From contig CAYRVX010000004.1 of the NCBI GenBank assembly GCA_964427875.1, positions 1 to 64,000 of the forward strand: DNA of 64,000 nucleotides. The letters are read 5' to 3'. The stretch is from CAYRVX01 sp964427875. Lineage in GTDB: Bacteria; Planctomycetota; Phycisphaerae; SM23-33. Position 1 is the stretch's first letter. Each line of letters starts with the position of its first letter. The translations under genes and the position numbers were made by a program. A model generated the notes under the pieces. That model was given only the letters and a program-made list of their open reading frames with translations, was not told where the DNA came from and ran no database searches. This document shows, piece after piece, positions 9,054 through 16,718 of this stretch.

Positions 9054-9884
9054 TTGAACATCCTAACGAAGATCTGCGTCGTCGTTCTGCTGGTGCTTGT
9101 CCTGTTCGCCAGCGTCACGTTCATCACCATGGCGACGGTCCCCCAGAACTGGCGGCATCGCTACGATCTGGAGCTCCAGCGGCGGCTGCTGAGCGACCAG
9201 GACGCCCGGTTCGCCAAGCTGGTCAATTTCCGGGCCCTGGAGGAGCGCAAGGACGTCGAGAAGCGCGCCAACGACCTCGCCACGGAGCTGGCCGAGGCCA
9301 GGAAGGACAAGGTCGCCGACCCGGTCGCGCTGCGGACCGCCGCGATCCAGGCCTCCATCGACGCCGCCAATACCCGCTTGGCCGAGCTCCAGTTGAACGT
9401 CGAGGCGATGAGCAAGCGGAACGAGGCGCTGGCCGCAAACCTCGACAAGAGCCGCGAGGCGATCGGCGGCCTCCAGAAGGAGAACCGCCGGGCGGCGGGC
9501 GAGATCACCCAGCTTCGAGGCAAGCTGGAACGCGCCGAGAGGGTCGTCGCCGCGCTCCAGCGCCAACTGATGGAGCGTGACGAGCTCATCGCGGAGCTGG
9601 AGAAGCAGACGGTTCGCGGCGTCGCGTCCGAGAAGGGGGCCCCGCCCGTGGTGGGCAAGATCGCCGGCACGGTCACGGCCGTCCAGGGCGAATTGGCCAG
9701 CGTCAATATCGGTTCGGCCCACGGCGTGGTCCGAGGGCTGAAGCTGTATATCTATCGCGACGACCGCTTCGTCGGATATCTTCGGGTGGACGAGGTGGAC
9801 GAAGGCGAGTCGGCCGGCACCATCGTCGACAAGCAACTGGATCCGCTGGAAGGCGACAAGGTCACCAACGACCTGCTGAAGTAG
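9054..9884 (+). CDS. Membrane-anchored coiled-coil protein, MreB operon
   Basis: A 276-aa protein from TTG 9054, with an ideal AGGAGG 8 nt upstream. One transmembrane helix (about 7-27) is followed by a long heptad-rich coiled coil (about 38-185, dense in Glu, Arg, Leu, Ala). The C-terminal beta domain of about 75 residues (GKIAGTVTAVQGELASVNIG...GVVRGLKLYIYRDD.FVGYLRVDEV) resembles the beta domain of MreC or similar SH3-like extracytoplasmic modules. It is the first gene of an operon with a 62-aa membrane protein and mreB, so a role as a bitopic partner of the MreB filament is a reasonable inference. I do not know a named family. Confidence 0.82.
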   Translation: MNILTKICVVVLLVLVLFASVTFITMATVPQNWRHRYDLELQRRLLSDQDARFAKLVNFRALEERKDVEKRANDLATELAEARKDKVADPVALRTAAIQASIDAANTRLAELQLNVEAMSKRNEALAANLDKSREAIGGLQKENRRAAGEITQLRGKLERAERVVAALQRQLMERDELIAELEKQTVRGVASEKGAPPVVGKIAGTVTAVQGELASVNIGSAHGVVRGLKLYIYRDDRFVGYLRVDEVDEGESAGTIVDKQLDPLEGDKVTNDLLK

Positions 9885-9897
9885 CCGGGAGGTCCAC

Positions 9898-10086
9898 ATG
9901 ACAGAAACGCCGTCTCAAGGTCCGGTGATCGAGGTCAGGCCCCAGCCGAACATCTACACCGTCCTGCTGCTGGTGGCCATTATGGCATTGGTCATCGCGA
10001 TCGCCGTGGTGGTCTGGAAGCTGACGTCTTCTCCGCCCGCGGGCTACGGGTTGGGGCTGGGCGAACTCCTCGATCCGATCAAATAG
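9898..10086 (+). CDS. Small single-pass membrane protein
   Basis: 62 aa. A hydrophilic N-terminus (19 residues), one transmembrane helix (about 20-42, VLLLVAIMALVIAIAVVVW) and a short Gly/Leu tail. It starts at ATG 9898 after GGGAGG, 13 nt downstream of the coiled-coil gene, and ends 10 nt before mreB. The tight packing between two cell-shape-related genes supports a real gene. Function unknown. Confidence 0.75.
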   Translation: MTETPSQGPVIEVRPQPNIYTVLLLVAIMALVIAIAVVVWKLTSSPPAGYGLGLGELLDPIK

Positions 10087-10096
10087 GCTGCTCGGC

Positions 10097-11149
10097 ATGA
10101 TCTTCGATCCCATCCTGGGACTGTTCTCGATGGATATGGGGATTGACCTCGGCACCTGCAACACACTTGTCTGCGTGCGGGGCCAGGGAATCGTTCTCAA
10201 TGAGCCCTCCGTGGTCGCCGTCAAGCGGGGCACCAACCGCGTGCTCCAGAACGGCAACGCCGTCGGCCTGGTCGCCAAGGAGATGCTCGGAAAGACGCCG
10301 GGCTCCATCAGCGCGATCCGCCCGATGAAGGACGGCGTCATCGCCGACTTCGACATCACCGAGGCGATGCTCAGCTACTTCATCCGAAAGGTCCACCGCC
10401 GCCGGTCCCTCGTCAAGCCGCGGGTCGTGATCTCCGTGCCTTCCGGGATCACCGCGGTCGAGAAGCGGGCCGTTCTGAACTCCGCCGAGCGCGCCGGCGC
10501 CAGGCGGGTCTACCTCGTCGACGAGCCGATGGCCTGCGGGATCGGCGCCGGGCTGCCCATCACCGAGCCCACCGCCTCGCTCATCGTCGACATCGGCGGC
10601 GGCACCACCGAGGTGGCCATCCTGTCGCTGGCCGACATCTCCGTCTGCGAGTCCATCCGCGTCGCCGGCGACGACATGGACGAGGCCATCGCCAACCACA
10701 TGAAACGCACCTACAACCTCATGATCGGCGAGCAGACGTCCGAGAAGGTCAAGATCGAGATCGGCTCGGCCGCCCCGCTCGACGGCGAGATGACCATGGA
10801 GGTCCGGGGGCGGGACATGATCTCAGGCCTGCCCCGCAAGACGATCATCTCCTCCGAGGAGGTCCGCGAGGCCCTGAAGGAGCCCGTCGGCGCGATCATC
10901 GACTGCGTCACGCGGACGCTGGAGAAGGCCGAGCCCGAGCTCGCCGCCGACCTCGTGGACAACGGGATCGTCCTTGCCGGCGGGGGCGCGCTGCTCCGCG
11001 GCTGCGACACGGTCCTGGCCAACGCCACTGGCCTGGACGTCCGCGTCGCCGACGACGCCCTGACCTGCGTCGCCCGCGGCACGGCCGTGTACCTCGAGAA
11101 CCTCGAGGTCTGGAAGGACACCATGGAGTCCGACGAGGACGAGTTCTGA
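10097..11149 (+). CDS. mreB: Rod shape-determining actin homolog MreB
   Basis: Bacterial actin that polymerises under the inner membrane and organises the elongasome (MreCD, PBP2, RodA). 350 aa, near the usual 335-350. Actin-fold motifs: phosphate-1 loop DLGTCNTLV (about 16-24, Thr to Cys substitution of the common GTANT), EPSVVA, phosphate-2 loop VDIGGGTTEVA, adenosine loop LAGGGALLRG and the amphipathic N-terminal segment (IFDPILGLFS). It is the last gene of the 9054-11149 operon. Its usual partners mreC, mreD, mrdA and rodA lie 5.6 kb downstream as a separate unit. Confidence 0.95.
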   Translation: MIFDPILGLFSMDMGIDLGTCNTLVCVRGQGIVLNEPSVVAVKRGTNRVLQNGNAVGLVAKEMLGKTPGSISAIRPMKDGVIADFDITEAMLSYFIRKVHRRRSLVKPRVVISVPSGITAVEKRAVLNSAERAGARRVYLVDEPMACGIGAGLPITEPTASLIVDIGGGTTEVAILSLADISVCESIRVAGDDMDEAIANHMKRTYNLMIGEQTSEKVKIEIGSAAPLDGEMTMEVRGRDMISGLPRKTIISSEEVREALKEPVGAIIDCVTRTLEKAEPELAADLVDNGIVLAGGGALLRGCDTVLANATGLDVRVADDALTCVARGTAVYLENLEVWKDTMESDEDEF

Positions 11150-11566
11150 TCGCCCCGCGAGAGGGGCAGTCCCGCTGGTTCTCCCCTTCGATGCCCCCTG
11201 CCGGCGCTATATTGCCCGATCACCCATAGCGTGTACCCGCAGGAGGGGGGACACAATCGCGGACGCCTTAAACTCTTGTGTATAAAGGTGTTGGAATCCG
11301 CGAATGTGTACTTTATGCACTTTTTCGCCGGATTCGGCGCCCGTCCAGGCGGGCTGCACGTCTAAGCAGCTTGCCTTCAGGGACATACGGAGCGCTGTCC
11401 GCCGCGGTGCCTTGGGCGGGGTACGCAATGGCCCCTCGGCACGACCGCGCAAAACCCTTCGATGGCTCGACTAATGGCTTCTGCGGGCCCCGCGCGGATT
11501 GTGTACCTTCAGAGAGAATCATGATCAGCGGGGAATAAGCAAGCTGGTAGTGTTCCCATCAACCAA

Positions 11567-11594
11567 ATTATAGCATGTCCTTTCCGGATGTCAA
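11567..11594 (-). promoter_or_regulatory. Consensus sigma70 promoter of unknown transcript
   Basis: Minus strand: TTGACA (11594-11589), 16-nt spacer, TATAAT (11572-11567); both hexamers are perfect. It points toward mreB, away from cinA. No coding sequence with a ribosome site follows, so the product is probably an untranslated RNA or an mreB antisense or read-through transcript. Confidence 0.65.
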
Positions 11595-11605
11595 CCGAAA
11601 ATTAG

Positions 11606-11656
11606 AAAAAAAAAAAAGCGCGTTCGTCGATCGTAGCGGGGAGCCGGGCGCACGCG
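11606..11656 (-). terminator. Possible intrinsic terminator (T12 tract) downstream of cinA
   Basis: On the minus strand a 5-bp CGCGT/ACGCG stem (11656-11652 with 11623-11619), with a long, partly foldable loop, is followed at once by twelve T residues. The stem is weak but the T run is the longest homopolymer in the window, and it sits just before the consensus promoter that fires in the same direction. Confidence 0.35.
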
Positions 11657-11816
11657 TGGATTCCGAGCGACGTTCCATGGCGTTAGTCGAATCCTTGATG
11701 GCCAGCTCGTGGGTGTGGTCGGATGGCGGTGGCGGGTGTGACCTTGGGATCACCGTCGGGCTTGGCCCGGCGGGATGATGACTGCCGTCCAGAAGGGATT
11801 GCCGGCCATCCACGCC

Positions 11817-11909
11817 GCCGTCGGGCTCGCCCCGGCGGGGCGACGACTGCGCCACGGTCGGTTGTGGTCGGCTGACAAGTCATGGCCCCGCCGGGGCGAG
11901 CCCGGCGGT
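11817..11909. repeat. REP-like inverted repeat
   Basis: A perfect 19-bp GC-rich arm (11823-11841) is repeated in reverse at 11885-11903, with imperfect extension on the outer side (GCCGCC / GGCGGT). A degenerate copy of the arm lies at 11758-11773. A second 11-bp inverted pair TGTGGTCGGCT / AGCCGACCACA lies at 11862-11872 and 11938-11948. This looks like an intergenic REP/BIME-type element. Confidence 0.6.
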
Positions 11910-11996
11910 GGCCAAGCCAGCGGATATTGCCACCGAAAGCCGACCACACCCCAGGTCGTGGTTGCCCCTCACAACACCGTGCGCGATCCCCCCGAT

Positions 11997-13247
11997 TCAA
12001 GCCTGCGTGTCGCACCCGGCGTTTCGCAGGGCCAGCCTGAGGTGGTTCAGCGCCGCGGTGGCCGAGCGGCGGCGGACGGTCCGGCGGTCGCCGGGGAAGA
12101 CGTGGCGGTGGACGGCCACGCCGTCGGGGCAGGCCAGGGCGATGTAGACCAGGCCGGCCGGCTTGGCCTCGCTGCCGCCTGCCGGGCCGGCGATGCCCGT
12201 CACGGCGACGCCGTAGTCGCTCTTCATTTGCCGGCGGACACCCGCGGCCATGGCCTTCGCCACCGGCTCGCTCACGGCGCCGTGGGCATTCAGCATCTCC
12301 TCCGGCACGCCCAGGGCGTCTCGCTTGACCTCGTTGGCGTAGCTGACGACCCCGCCGGCGTAGTAGTCGCTGGCGCCGGGGACGTCGGTGATCATCTGCC
12401 CGAGGAGGCCGCCGGTGCAGCTCTCGGCGGTGGAGAGGGTCCGTCCGGCCTGGCGGAGCAGGTCGCCCACGACGGAGGCAATGGTGGCCTCGCCCTCGCC
12501 GACGACCCACTGGCCGAGGCGGCTCTTCACTTCGGCGACGCTGCGTTCGGCGAGCGTGTCGGCCTGGTCGGCGGTTTCGGCCTGGGCGGAGACGCGGACG
12601 GAGATCAACCCGGCGGACACGGTCGTGCCGACCGTGGGATTCGCGCCGCGCCGCATGAGGTCGACGATCTTCGCGGCCATGTCCGATTCGCCCGTGCCGA
12701 AGGCATGCACGACGCGCTCGACGATGGCGTTCGGCGCCGAGGGCAGTTCGCCGGCGATGCGGTTCTCGAAGATCCACCGCATCTCGTGGGGCACGCCGGG
12801 CATGACGTAGACGTCGGCGCCGCCGAGCCTGGCGGCGATGCCCTGCGCGGTGCCGGCCTGGTTCTCGATGGCCCTGCTGCCCGCGGGGAACATGGCCTGG
12901 ACGCGGTTGGTGGGCACCATCCTGCGCCCGCGGCGGCGGAAGAAGGCCTCCAGCGTCGCCAGGGCCTTCTCGTCCAGGACCAGCTCGGCGGCCATCGCGT
13001 CGGCGAGGCCGTGGCGGGTGAGGTCGTCCGCGGTGGGCCCCAGACCGCCGGTAACGAGCACGAGGTCGGCTGCGCCCGCGGCGCCGGCGAGGGCGCTGGC
13101 GATGGCCTCCCGGTCGTCCGGGACGGTATGGTGCCCGACCGTCTCGATGCCCCTGGCCAGCAGTTGCCGCGCGAGGTACGCGCTGTTGGTGTCCACGGTC
13201 TGCCCGCTGGTCAGTTCGTTGCCGACGGCGAGGATAATCGCTTTCAT
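11997..13247 (-). CDS. cinA: CinA family protein (competence/damage-inducible protein A, NMN amidohydrolase)
   Basis: A 416-aa, two-domain CinA. The N-terminal MoaB/COG1058 domain (1-170) has the signature GNELTSGQTVDTN, LVLVTGGLGPTADD and MPGVPHEM. The C-terminal PncC domain (about 250-410) has STAESCTGGLL, GVVSYANEVK, YGVAVTGIAGP and GLVYIALA. The family performs pyridine-nucleotide salvage: ADP-ribose pyrophosphatase (N-domain) and nicotinamide mononucleotide deamidase (C-domain). Its start overlaps the stop of the upstream zinc-ribbon gene by 4 nt (ATGA), so the two are probably co-translated. Confidence 0.93.
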   Translation of the reverse strand: MKAIILAVGNELTSGQTVDTNSAYLARQLLARGIETVGHHTVPDDREAIASALAGAAGAADLVLVTGGLGPTADDLTRHGLADAMAAELVLDEKALATLEAFFRRRGRRMVPTNRVQAMFPAGSRAIENQAGTAQGIAARLGGADVYVMPGVPHEMRWIFENRIAGELPSAPNAIVERVVHAFGTGESDMAAKIVDLMRRGANPTVGTTVSAGLISVRVSAQAETADQADTLAERSVAEVKSRLGQWVVGEGEATIASVVGDLLRQAGRTLSTAESCTGGLLGQMITDVPGASDYYAGGVVSYANEVKRDALGVPEEMLNAHGAVSEPVAKAMAAGVRRQMKSDYGVAVTGIAGPAGGSEAKPAGLVYIALACPDGVAVHRHVFPGDRRTVRRRSATAALNHLRLALRNAGCDTQA

Positions 13248-13600
13248 GCCAGGTCCGTCTCATCCACCGGCAGGCCGCAGTGCGGACAGACGGCCACGCC
13301 GCCGGAACGGTCCACGTCGGCCGCGCGCATCGGCTTGCCGCATCGGCCACAGCGGACTTGCCCGCCCTCGGGCGGTCTGCTCGCGCGCCTAGGCCGTCGT
13401 CGCTGGGGCGTGCTGCGGATCTGCTCCCGCATCAGCACGAACGTGCCCGGGATGCTCGTGAGGAACACGGAGATGACCAGCCACAGCCAGAAGTTCCGCC
13501 CGGCCTTGGCCATTCGAAACGCCGTCCGGGCGCAGATCCCCAGATAGCACACGACCAGCAGGGCGGCCCACGCCCAGTGATACAGGCTTCGCGCGATCAT
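13244..13600 (-). CDS. Membrane protein with C-terminal zinc ribbon
   Basis: 118 aa. Two N-terminal hydrophobic segments (about 10-26 and 37-57) are followed by a basic linker and a Cys4 zinc ribbon (RCGRCGKPM ... VCPHCGLP, CxxC-15-CxxC). Its stop overlaps the cinA start (ATGA). Zinc-ribbon membrane proteins of this shape are common and uncharacterised; no function can be assigned. Confidence 0.72.
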   Translation of the reverse strand: MIARSLYHWAWAALLVVCYLGICARTAFRMAKAGRNFWLWLVISVFLTSIPGTFVLMREQIRSTPQRRRPRRASRPPEGGQVRCGRCGKPMRAADVDRSGGVAVCPHCGLPVDETDLA

Positions 13601-13654
13601 GCAGGTATCTTACAGGTCGCCCGGCGAAAGGGAACACCAAAGCCGAGGGGCGAG

Positions 13655-13927
13655 TTACCGGTAGCCTTTCGGCACCAGTCTTGCCGAGAGTGCGTAGCGT
13701 TCCCAACTGTGGCCGCCGCACTTGGGACACACGCCTTTGGGGGGCACGGTCGGCGTGTCGTAGCCGCAGTAGTGACAGGTGAGGAAGACGCGTTTTGGGC
13801 CGGCCAGGCTGGGCGGAACTCGGAAGTGAAGCGTTTCACGCACCGCGCTCCGCCCTCGGCGCGAGACGTTGGGATGCATCTTCTTTGCTGCTGCCCGGAC
13901 ACGACGTGATCGACGGGAAGTCGCCAT
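13655..13927 (-). CDS. Small zinc-ribbon protein
   Basis: 90 aa. A very basic N-terminus (MATSRRSRRVRAAAKK) precedes a Cys4 ribbon TCHYCGYD...VCPKCGG. The spacing and Tyr/Gly context resemble rubredoxin-like or 'YgiT-like' ribbons, but there is no diagnostic feature. It is located 54 nt upstream of, and on the same strand as, the membrane zinc-ribbon gene and cinA. An internal ATG (13879) preceded by AAAGAAG is an alternative start, giving 74 aa. Confidence 0.65.
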   Translation of the reverse strand: MATSRRSRRVRAAAKKMHPNVSRRGRSAVRETLHFRVPPSLAGPKRVFLTCHYCGYDTPTVPPKGVCPKCGGHSWERYALSARLVPKGYR

Positions 13928-14103
13928 AACGCACCGCCATTTCTACAACTTTAATCGACAAAAACATTTGGGCATCTATACCTATTATTCGGACAAATCT
14001 CCCTCCGCTCCATCGAACTTCGTAAACCCTTATTAATAAAGCAGTTACAGAAGCAATATCGCCCGGACACCTGGTACGCCGAGGGCGCCGGCGTTTTGAA
14101 GGC

Positions 14104-14131
14104 TTGGCGGCAGGCCCCGAGATTGTATAAT
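14104..14131 (+). promoter_or_regulatory. Promoter upstream of the discoidin-like lipoprotein
   Basis: TTGGCG (14104-14109), 16 nt, TATAAT (14126-14131). The 282-nt gap 13928-14209 also contains an AT-rich block (13936-14045) unlike its surroundings, with nothing else identifiable. Confidence 0.45.
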
Positions 14132-14209
14132 GTCGGCTCGGATGCCCATCCATGACAACAGGTTTACGCCCGCCCTGAAGCGGCGACCGACGAAAGGAAC
14201 AGCACGGCG

Positions 14210-14695
14210 TTGAAGGCCTTGCTTGCGACGGTCTGCTTTTGGCTCTTGGTGGTCGTTCCCGTCGGGTGCGACCCGGGGCCGGTCTACACGGGCGGCAATC
14301 ACAAGGTGGCGAGCGGCTCGGTTCCGGACCGCGGCCTCTGGGAGGCCTACGGGACGGTCGCGAACCCCGGCCATGCGATCGACGGCAACATCTACACGGT
14401 CGCGACAGGGGCCGGGCGGGACCGCACCGCCAGCCTGGTGGTCGATCTCGGCAAGCCGGGCCTCTTCAACATGGTCGCCATCGACCACGGGCGCAACGTG
14501 TTCGGCTTCGCCAGGCAGGTGGAGGTGCACACGTCTCTGGACGGCAAGCGTTTCACCCGTCGTTACGTGGCCCTGGGGACGCGGCGGGTGAGCACGTTCT
14601 GCCTGATCCGCCCCGTGCTGGCCCGGTACGTTCGCCTCGACGCGGTCGTGGCCGGTGACGAGCCGTGGTCGCTGGCGGAGATCCATCTGCAATAG
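14210..14695 (+). CDS. Lipoprotein with discoidin (F5/8 type C)-like domain
   Basis: 161 aa from TTG 14210 (GAAAGGAA upstream). The signal peptide ends VVPVGC, a plausible lipobox. The mature part has the jelly-roll pattern of F5/8 type C carbohydrate-binding domains: NPGHAIDGNIYT, SLVVDLGKPGLFNMVAIDHG, VEVHTSLDGKRF, ARYVRLDAVV and a final WSLAEIHLQ. It probably binds a glycan at the cell surface. A radical SAM gene follows 67 nt downstream on the same strand. Confidence 0.78.
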   Translation: MKALLATVCFWLLVVVPVGCDPGPVYTGGNHKVASGSVPDRGLWEAYGTVANPGHAIDGNIYTVATGAGRDRTASLVVDLGKPGLFNMVAIDHGRNVFGFARQVEVHTSLDGKRFTRRYVALGTRRVSTFCLIRPVLARYVRLDAVVAGDEPWSLAEIHLQ

Positions 14696-14762
14696 GGCCC
14701 CGGGCCACCTCCCGGCTGCCGCAGCGTCCTGGCGATCCGGCAAGGAACCAGCGGGTAGTGAG

Positions 14763-16217
14763 ATGATCCGCTCATCGCAGTCCATCTCGAGGCGGCGCAG
14801 GCTCCGGCTGATCAACCCGCGAAGCGCCCTGACGACGATCGCCATGCCGGAGATCATCCGGAAGATGACCTTTTCCCGGCGCGCCCTGTTCATGCCGCTG
14901 AACCTGGCGATCTGCGCGGCCGTCGTGCCGGAAGGCTGGGACGTGGAGATCATCGACGAGAACGTGCTCGCCCGCGAGGGCGCCGGGCACGAGGCCTGCG
15001 CCGAGGGCATCGACGCGGTTGGGATCGGCGCGATGACGACGCAGGCCCGGCGGGCGTACGAGCTGGCCGACGCTTACCGCGCGCTCGGCGTCGATGTGAT
15101 CCTCGGGGGCATTCATCCCTCGGCGATGCCCGCCGAGGCCCTTCGTCACGGCACGATCGTCTGCAAGGGCGACGCCGAGGGCACGCTGCCGCACGCGCTT
15201 CGCGACCTTGTCGCCGGGCGGGCCAAGAGCGTCTACGACTGGCGGGATCACCCCGACGCGCCCATCGCCACGCCGCGGAAGGACCTCCTGGACCCCGGGG
15301 ACTACCTCGTCTTCAACCCGATCCAGACGACTCGCGGCTGCCCGCACGGCTGCACCTTCTGCACGACGCCGGCGATCTTCGGGCGGAAGTTCCGCCAGCG
15401 CGACGTCGGCGACATCATCGAGGAGGTCCGCCAGGCCAAGGAGCGCTTCCACTCGCGGGTGTTCATCTTCTCGGATGACGACGTGGGCGGGAATCACCAG
15501 TGGGCGATGGAGCTCTTCGAGGCCATGCGCCCGCTGGGGGTCAAGTGGGCCTCGCAGTGCGACATCCTGATCTCGCGGAACGACCGCCTGCTGGCGGCGA
15601 TGCGCGACAGCGGGTGCATCGGGCTGATCCTCGGGCTGGAGAGCCCCAAGACCGGCACGCTGAGACTGGCCGGCAAGCGCTACGTCCGCGCCGAGGAGTA
15701 CCTTGAGCGGATCGCGAAGATCCGGTCGTACGGCATCAGCATCTGGGGCAGCTTCATCTTCGGGTTCGATACGGACGACTGGCGCGACTGCATGAACGCC
15801 GTGCGGTTTGCCCAGCGCGCCAGGCTGTGCATGAGCTGCTATCCGATCCTCACGCCGTATCCCGGCACGGTCCTCTTCGAGCAGTTCCGCGACCAGGGGC
15901 GCCTGCTGACGAGAGACTGGGACAAGTACAACGGCGCGACGGTGGTCTACGAGCCGCGGCGAATGACCGTTAACGAGCTTCGCCACGCGCAGATGGCCGC
16001 CTTCCACGAGTTCTACACGCCCGCCAGCTCGCTTCGGCGACTGCGGATCTGGCCGTTCAAGAAGAACAGTTGGCTGGCGAATCTGGCCATCCATCGGGGC
16101 CTGACGTACTACTACGCCAGGCGGGGCCGGCCGCTGCCGAGGTTCCACGACTACATCGCGCCCGGCCGGGCGGAGCGAATCGCCCGCAGCCTGGCCGAGC
16201 CGCCGCCCAGGAGGTGA
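14763..16217 (+). CDS. B12-binding-domain radical SAM protein
   Basis: 484 aa. N-terminal cobalamin-binding-like Rossmann region (about 15-140: 'LINPRSALTTIAMPEI', 'EIIDENV', 'DAVGIGAMTTQARRAYELAD', 'VILGGIHPSAMPAEAL'). Radical SAM core with Cys193-x3-Cys197-x2-Cys200 (TTRGCPHGCTFCTTP), and later strands 'VFIFSDDDVGGN', 'GLILGLESP', 'GSFIFGFDTDD'. This is the B12-type architecture of BchE-like and hopanoid/lipid-modifying enzymes. The C-terminal DUF4070-like region suggests lipid or hopanoid tailoring, but the substrate is not readable. The open frame extends upstream over the previous gene; ATG 14763 fits the family start. No Shine-Dalgarno is obvious. Confidence 0.87.
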   Translation: MIRSSQSISRRRRLRLINPRSALTTIAMPEIIRKMTFSRRALFMPLNLAICAAVVPEGWDVEIIDENVLAREGAGHEACAEGIDAVGIGAMTTQARRAYELADAYRALGVDVILGGIHPSAMPAEALRHGTIVCKGDAEGTLPHALRDLVAGRAKSVYDWRDHPDAPIATPRKDLLDPGDYLVFNPIQTTRGCPHGCTFCTTPAIFGRKFRQRDVGDIIEEVRQAKERFHSRVFIFSDDDVGGNHQWAMELFEAMRPLGVKWASQCDILISRNDRLLAAMRDSGCIGLILGLESPKTGTLRLAGKRYVRAEEYLERIAKIRSYGISIWGSFIFGFDTDDWRDCMNAVRFAQRARLCMSCYPILTPYPGTVLFEQFRDQGRLLTRDWDKYNGATVVYEPRRMTVNELRHAQMAAFHEFYTPASSLRRLRIWPFKKNSWLANLAIHRGLTYYYARRGRPLPRFHDYIAPGRAERIARSLAEPPPRR

Positions 16218-16225
16218 TCGCGCCC

Positions 16226-16621
16226 ATGGAAGAACCGAGAGACCCGAGCGCCCCGGGCACCGCGGAGACCAAGTACTTCATCATGGTGGGGGGGCTGCTC
16301 GTGCTGATCATCGTGTTGCTCGCGGCCCTGTGGCTACGTGAGCGCCGCATCTCGATCGCCGCTCGGCGGGAGGTGGTCGCCCTGCGCCGCAACGCCGGCG
16401 CCGGAGGCCGGCTCCAGGCCGCGCTCGGCAGGATGCTCGCCGGCGGGCGGCCGACTTCGCGGCCGCTCCAGCGGGCCGAGATGACCACCGAGACGGTCAC
16501 CTGGAACGGGCGCCCCAGGGAAGTCTTCCGGATGACCGCGGCCGCCGGGAAGCAAGTCGGTCTTCAACCGGGCGACGTGGTGGTGGTTTCCGGCGGCCCG
16601 ACGACGGCGCCGACCGAGTGA
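16226..16621 (+). CDS. Hypothetical single-pass membrane protein upstream of mreC
   Basis: 131 aa from ATG 16226, with AGGAGGTGA 9 nt upstream. One transmembrane helix (about 19-42), a basic coiled stretch (WLRERRISIAARREVVALRR) and a short C-terminal beta-like piece (ETVTWNGRPREVFRM...GLQPGDVVVVSGG). The layout echoes a miniature MreC, or the coiled-coil protein before mreB, and it directly precedes the mreC promoter. Function unknown. Confidence 0.72.
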   Translation: MEEPRDPSAPGTAETKYFIMVGGLLVLIIVLLAALWLRERRISIAARREVVALRRNAGAGGRLQAALGRMLAGGRPTSRPLQRAEMTTETVTWNGRPREVFRMTAAAGKQVGLQPGDVVVVSGGPTTAPTE

Positions 16622-16657
16622 GCCGCCGGCGGGGGCCTGCGCCGCCTTGGGCGGGGT

Positions 16658-16686
16658 TTGCCCCCCGGCAGCGGGGACGGTATCAT
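16658..16686 (+). promoter_or_regulatory. Promoter of the mreCD-mrdA-rodA operon
   Basis: TTGCCC (16658-16663), 17 nt, TATCAT (16681-16686), 33 nt before the mreC ATG. Confidence 0.5.
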
Positions 16687-16718
16687 GTAGGTTCCAGTGG
16701 CGCGTTCAGGGCAAGGCA

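Larger units (their letters stand above)
11150..11996. other. Long intergenic region after mreB (no gene supported)
   Basis: Between the convergent mreB and cinA genes. Contents that can be supported: a near-consensus minus-strand promoter (11567-11594), a possible structured transcript leftward from about 11560, an A12/T12 run (11606-11617), and REP-like GC-rich inverted repeats (11713-11950). Short frames here have no Shine-Dalgarno and no recognisable product. In the RNA sense the minus strand at about 11380-11460 can fold into a long hairpin (GTGCC...GGGG loop CCCC...GGCAC). I could not match this to 6S, SRP, tmRNA or RNase P RNA. Confidence 0.5.

Noticed and set aside
11313..11522. 69-codon peptide in the unknown minus-strand transcript
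   Set aside because: No ribosome site before the ATG, low-complexity Arg/Pro composition and no recognisable motif.
11260..11560. tmRNA, SRP RNA, RNase P or 6S RNA downstream of mreB
   Set aside because: None of the conserved sequence elements of these RNAs could be matched by eye; left as an unidentified transcript.
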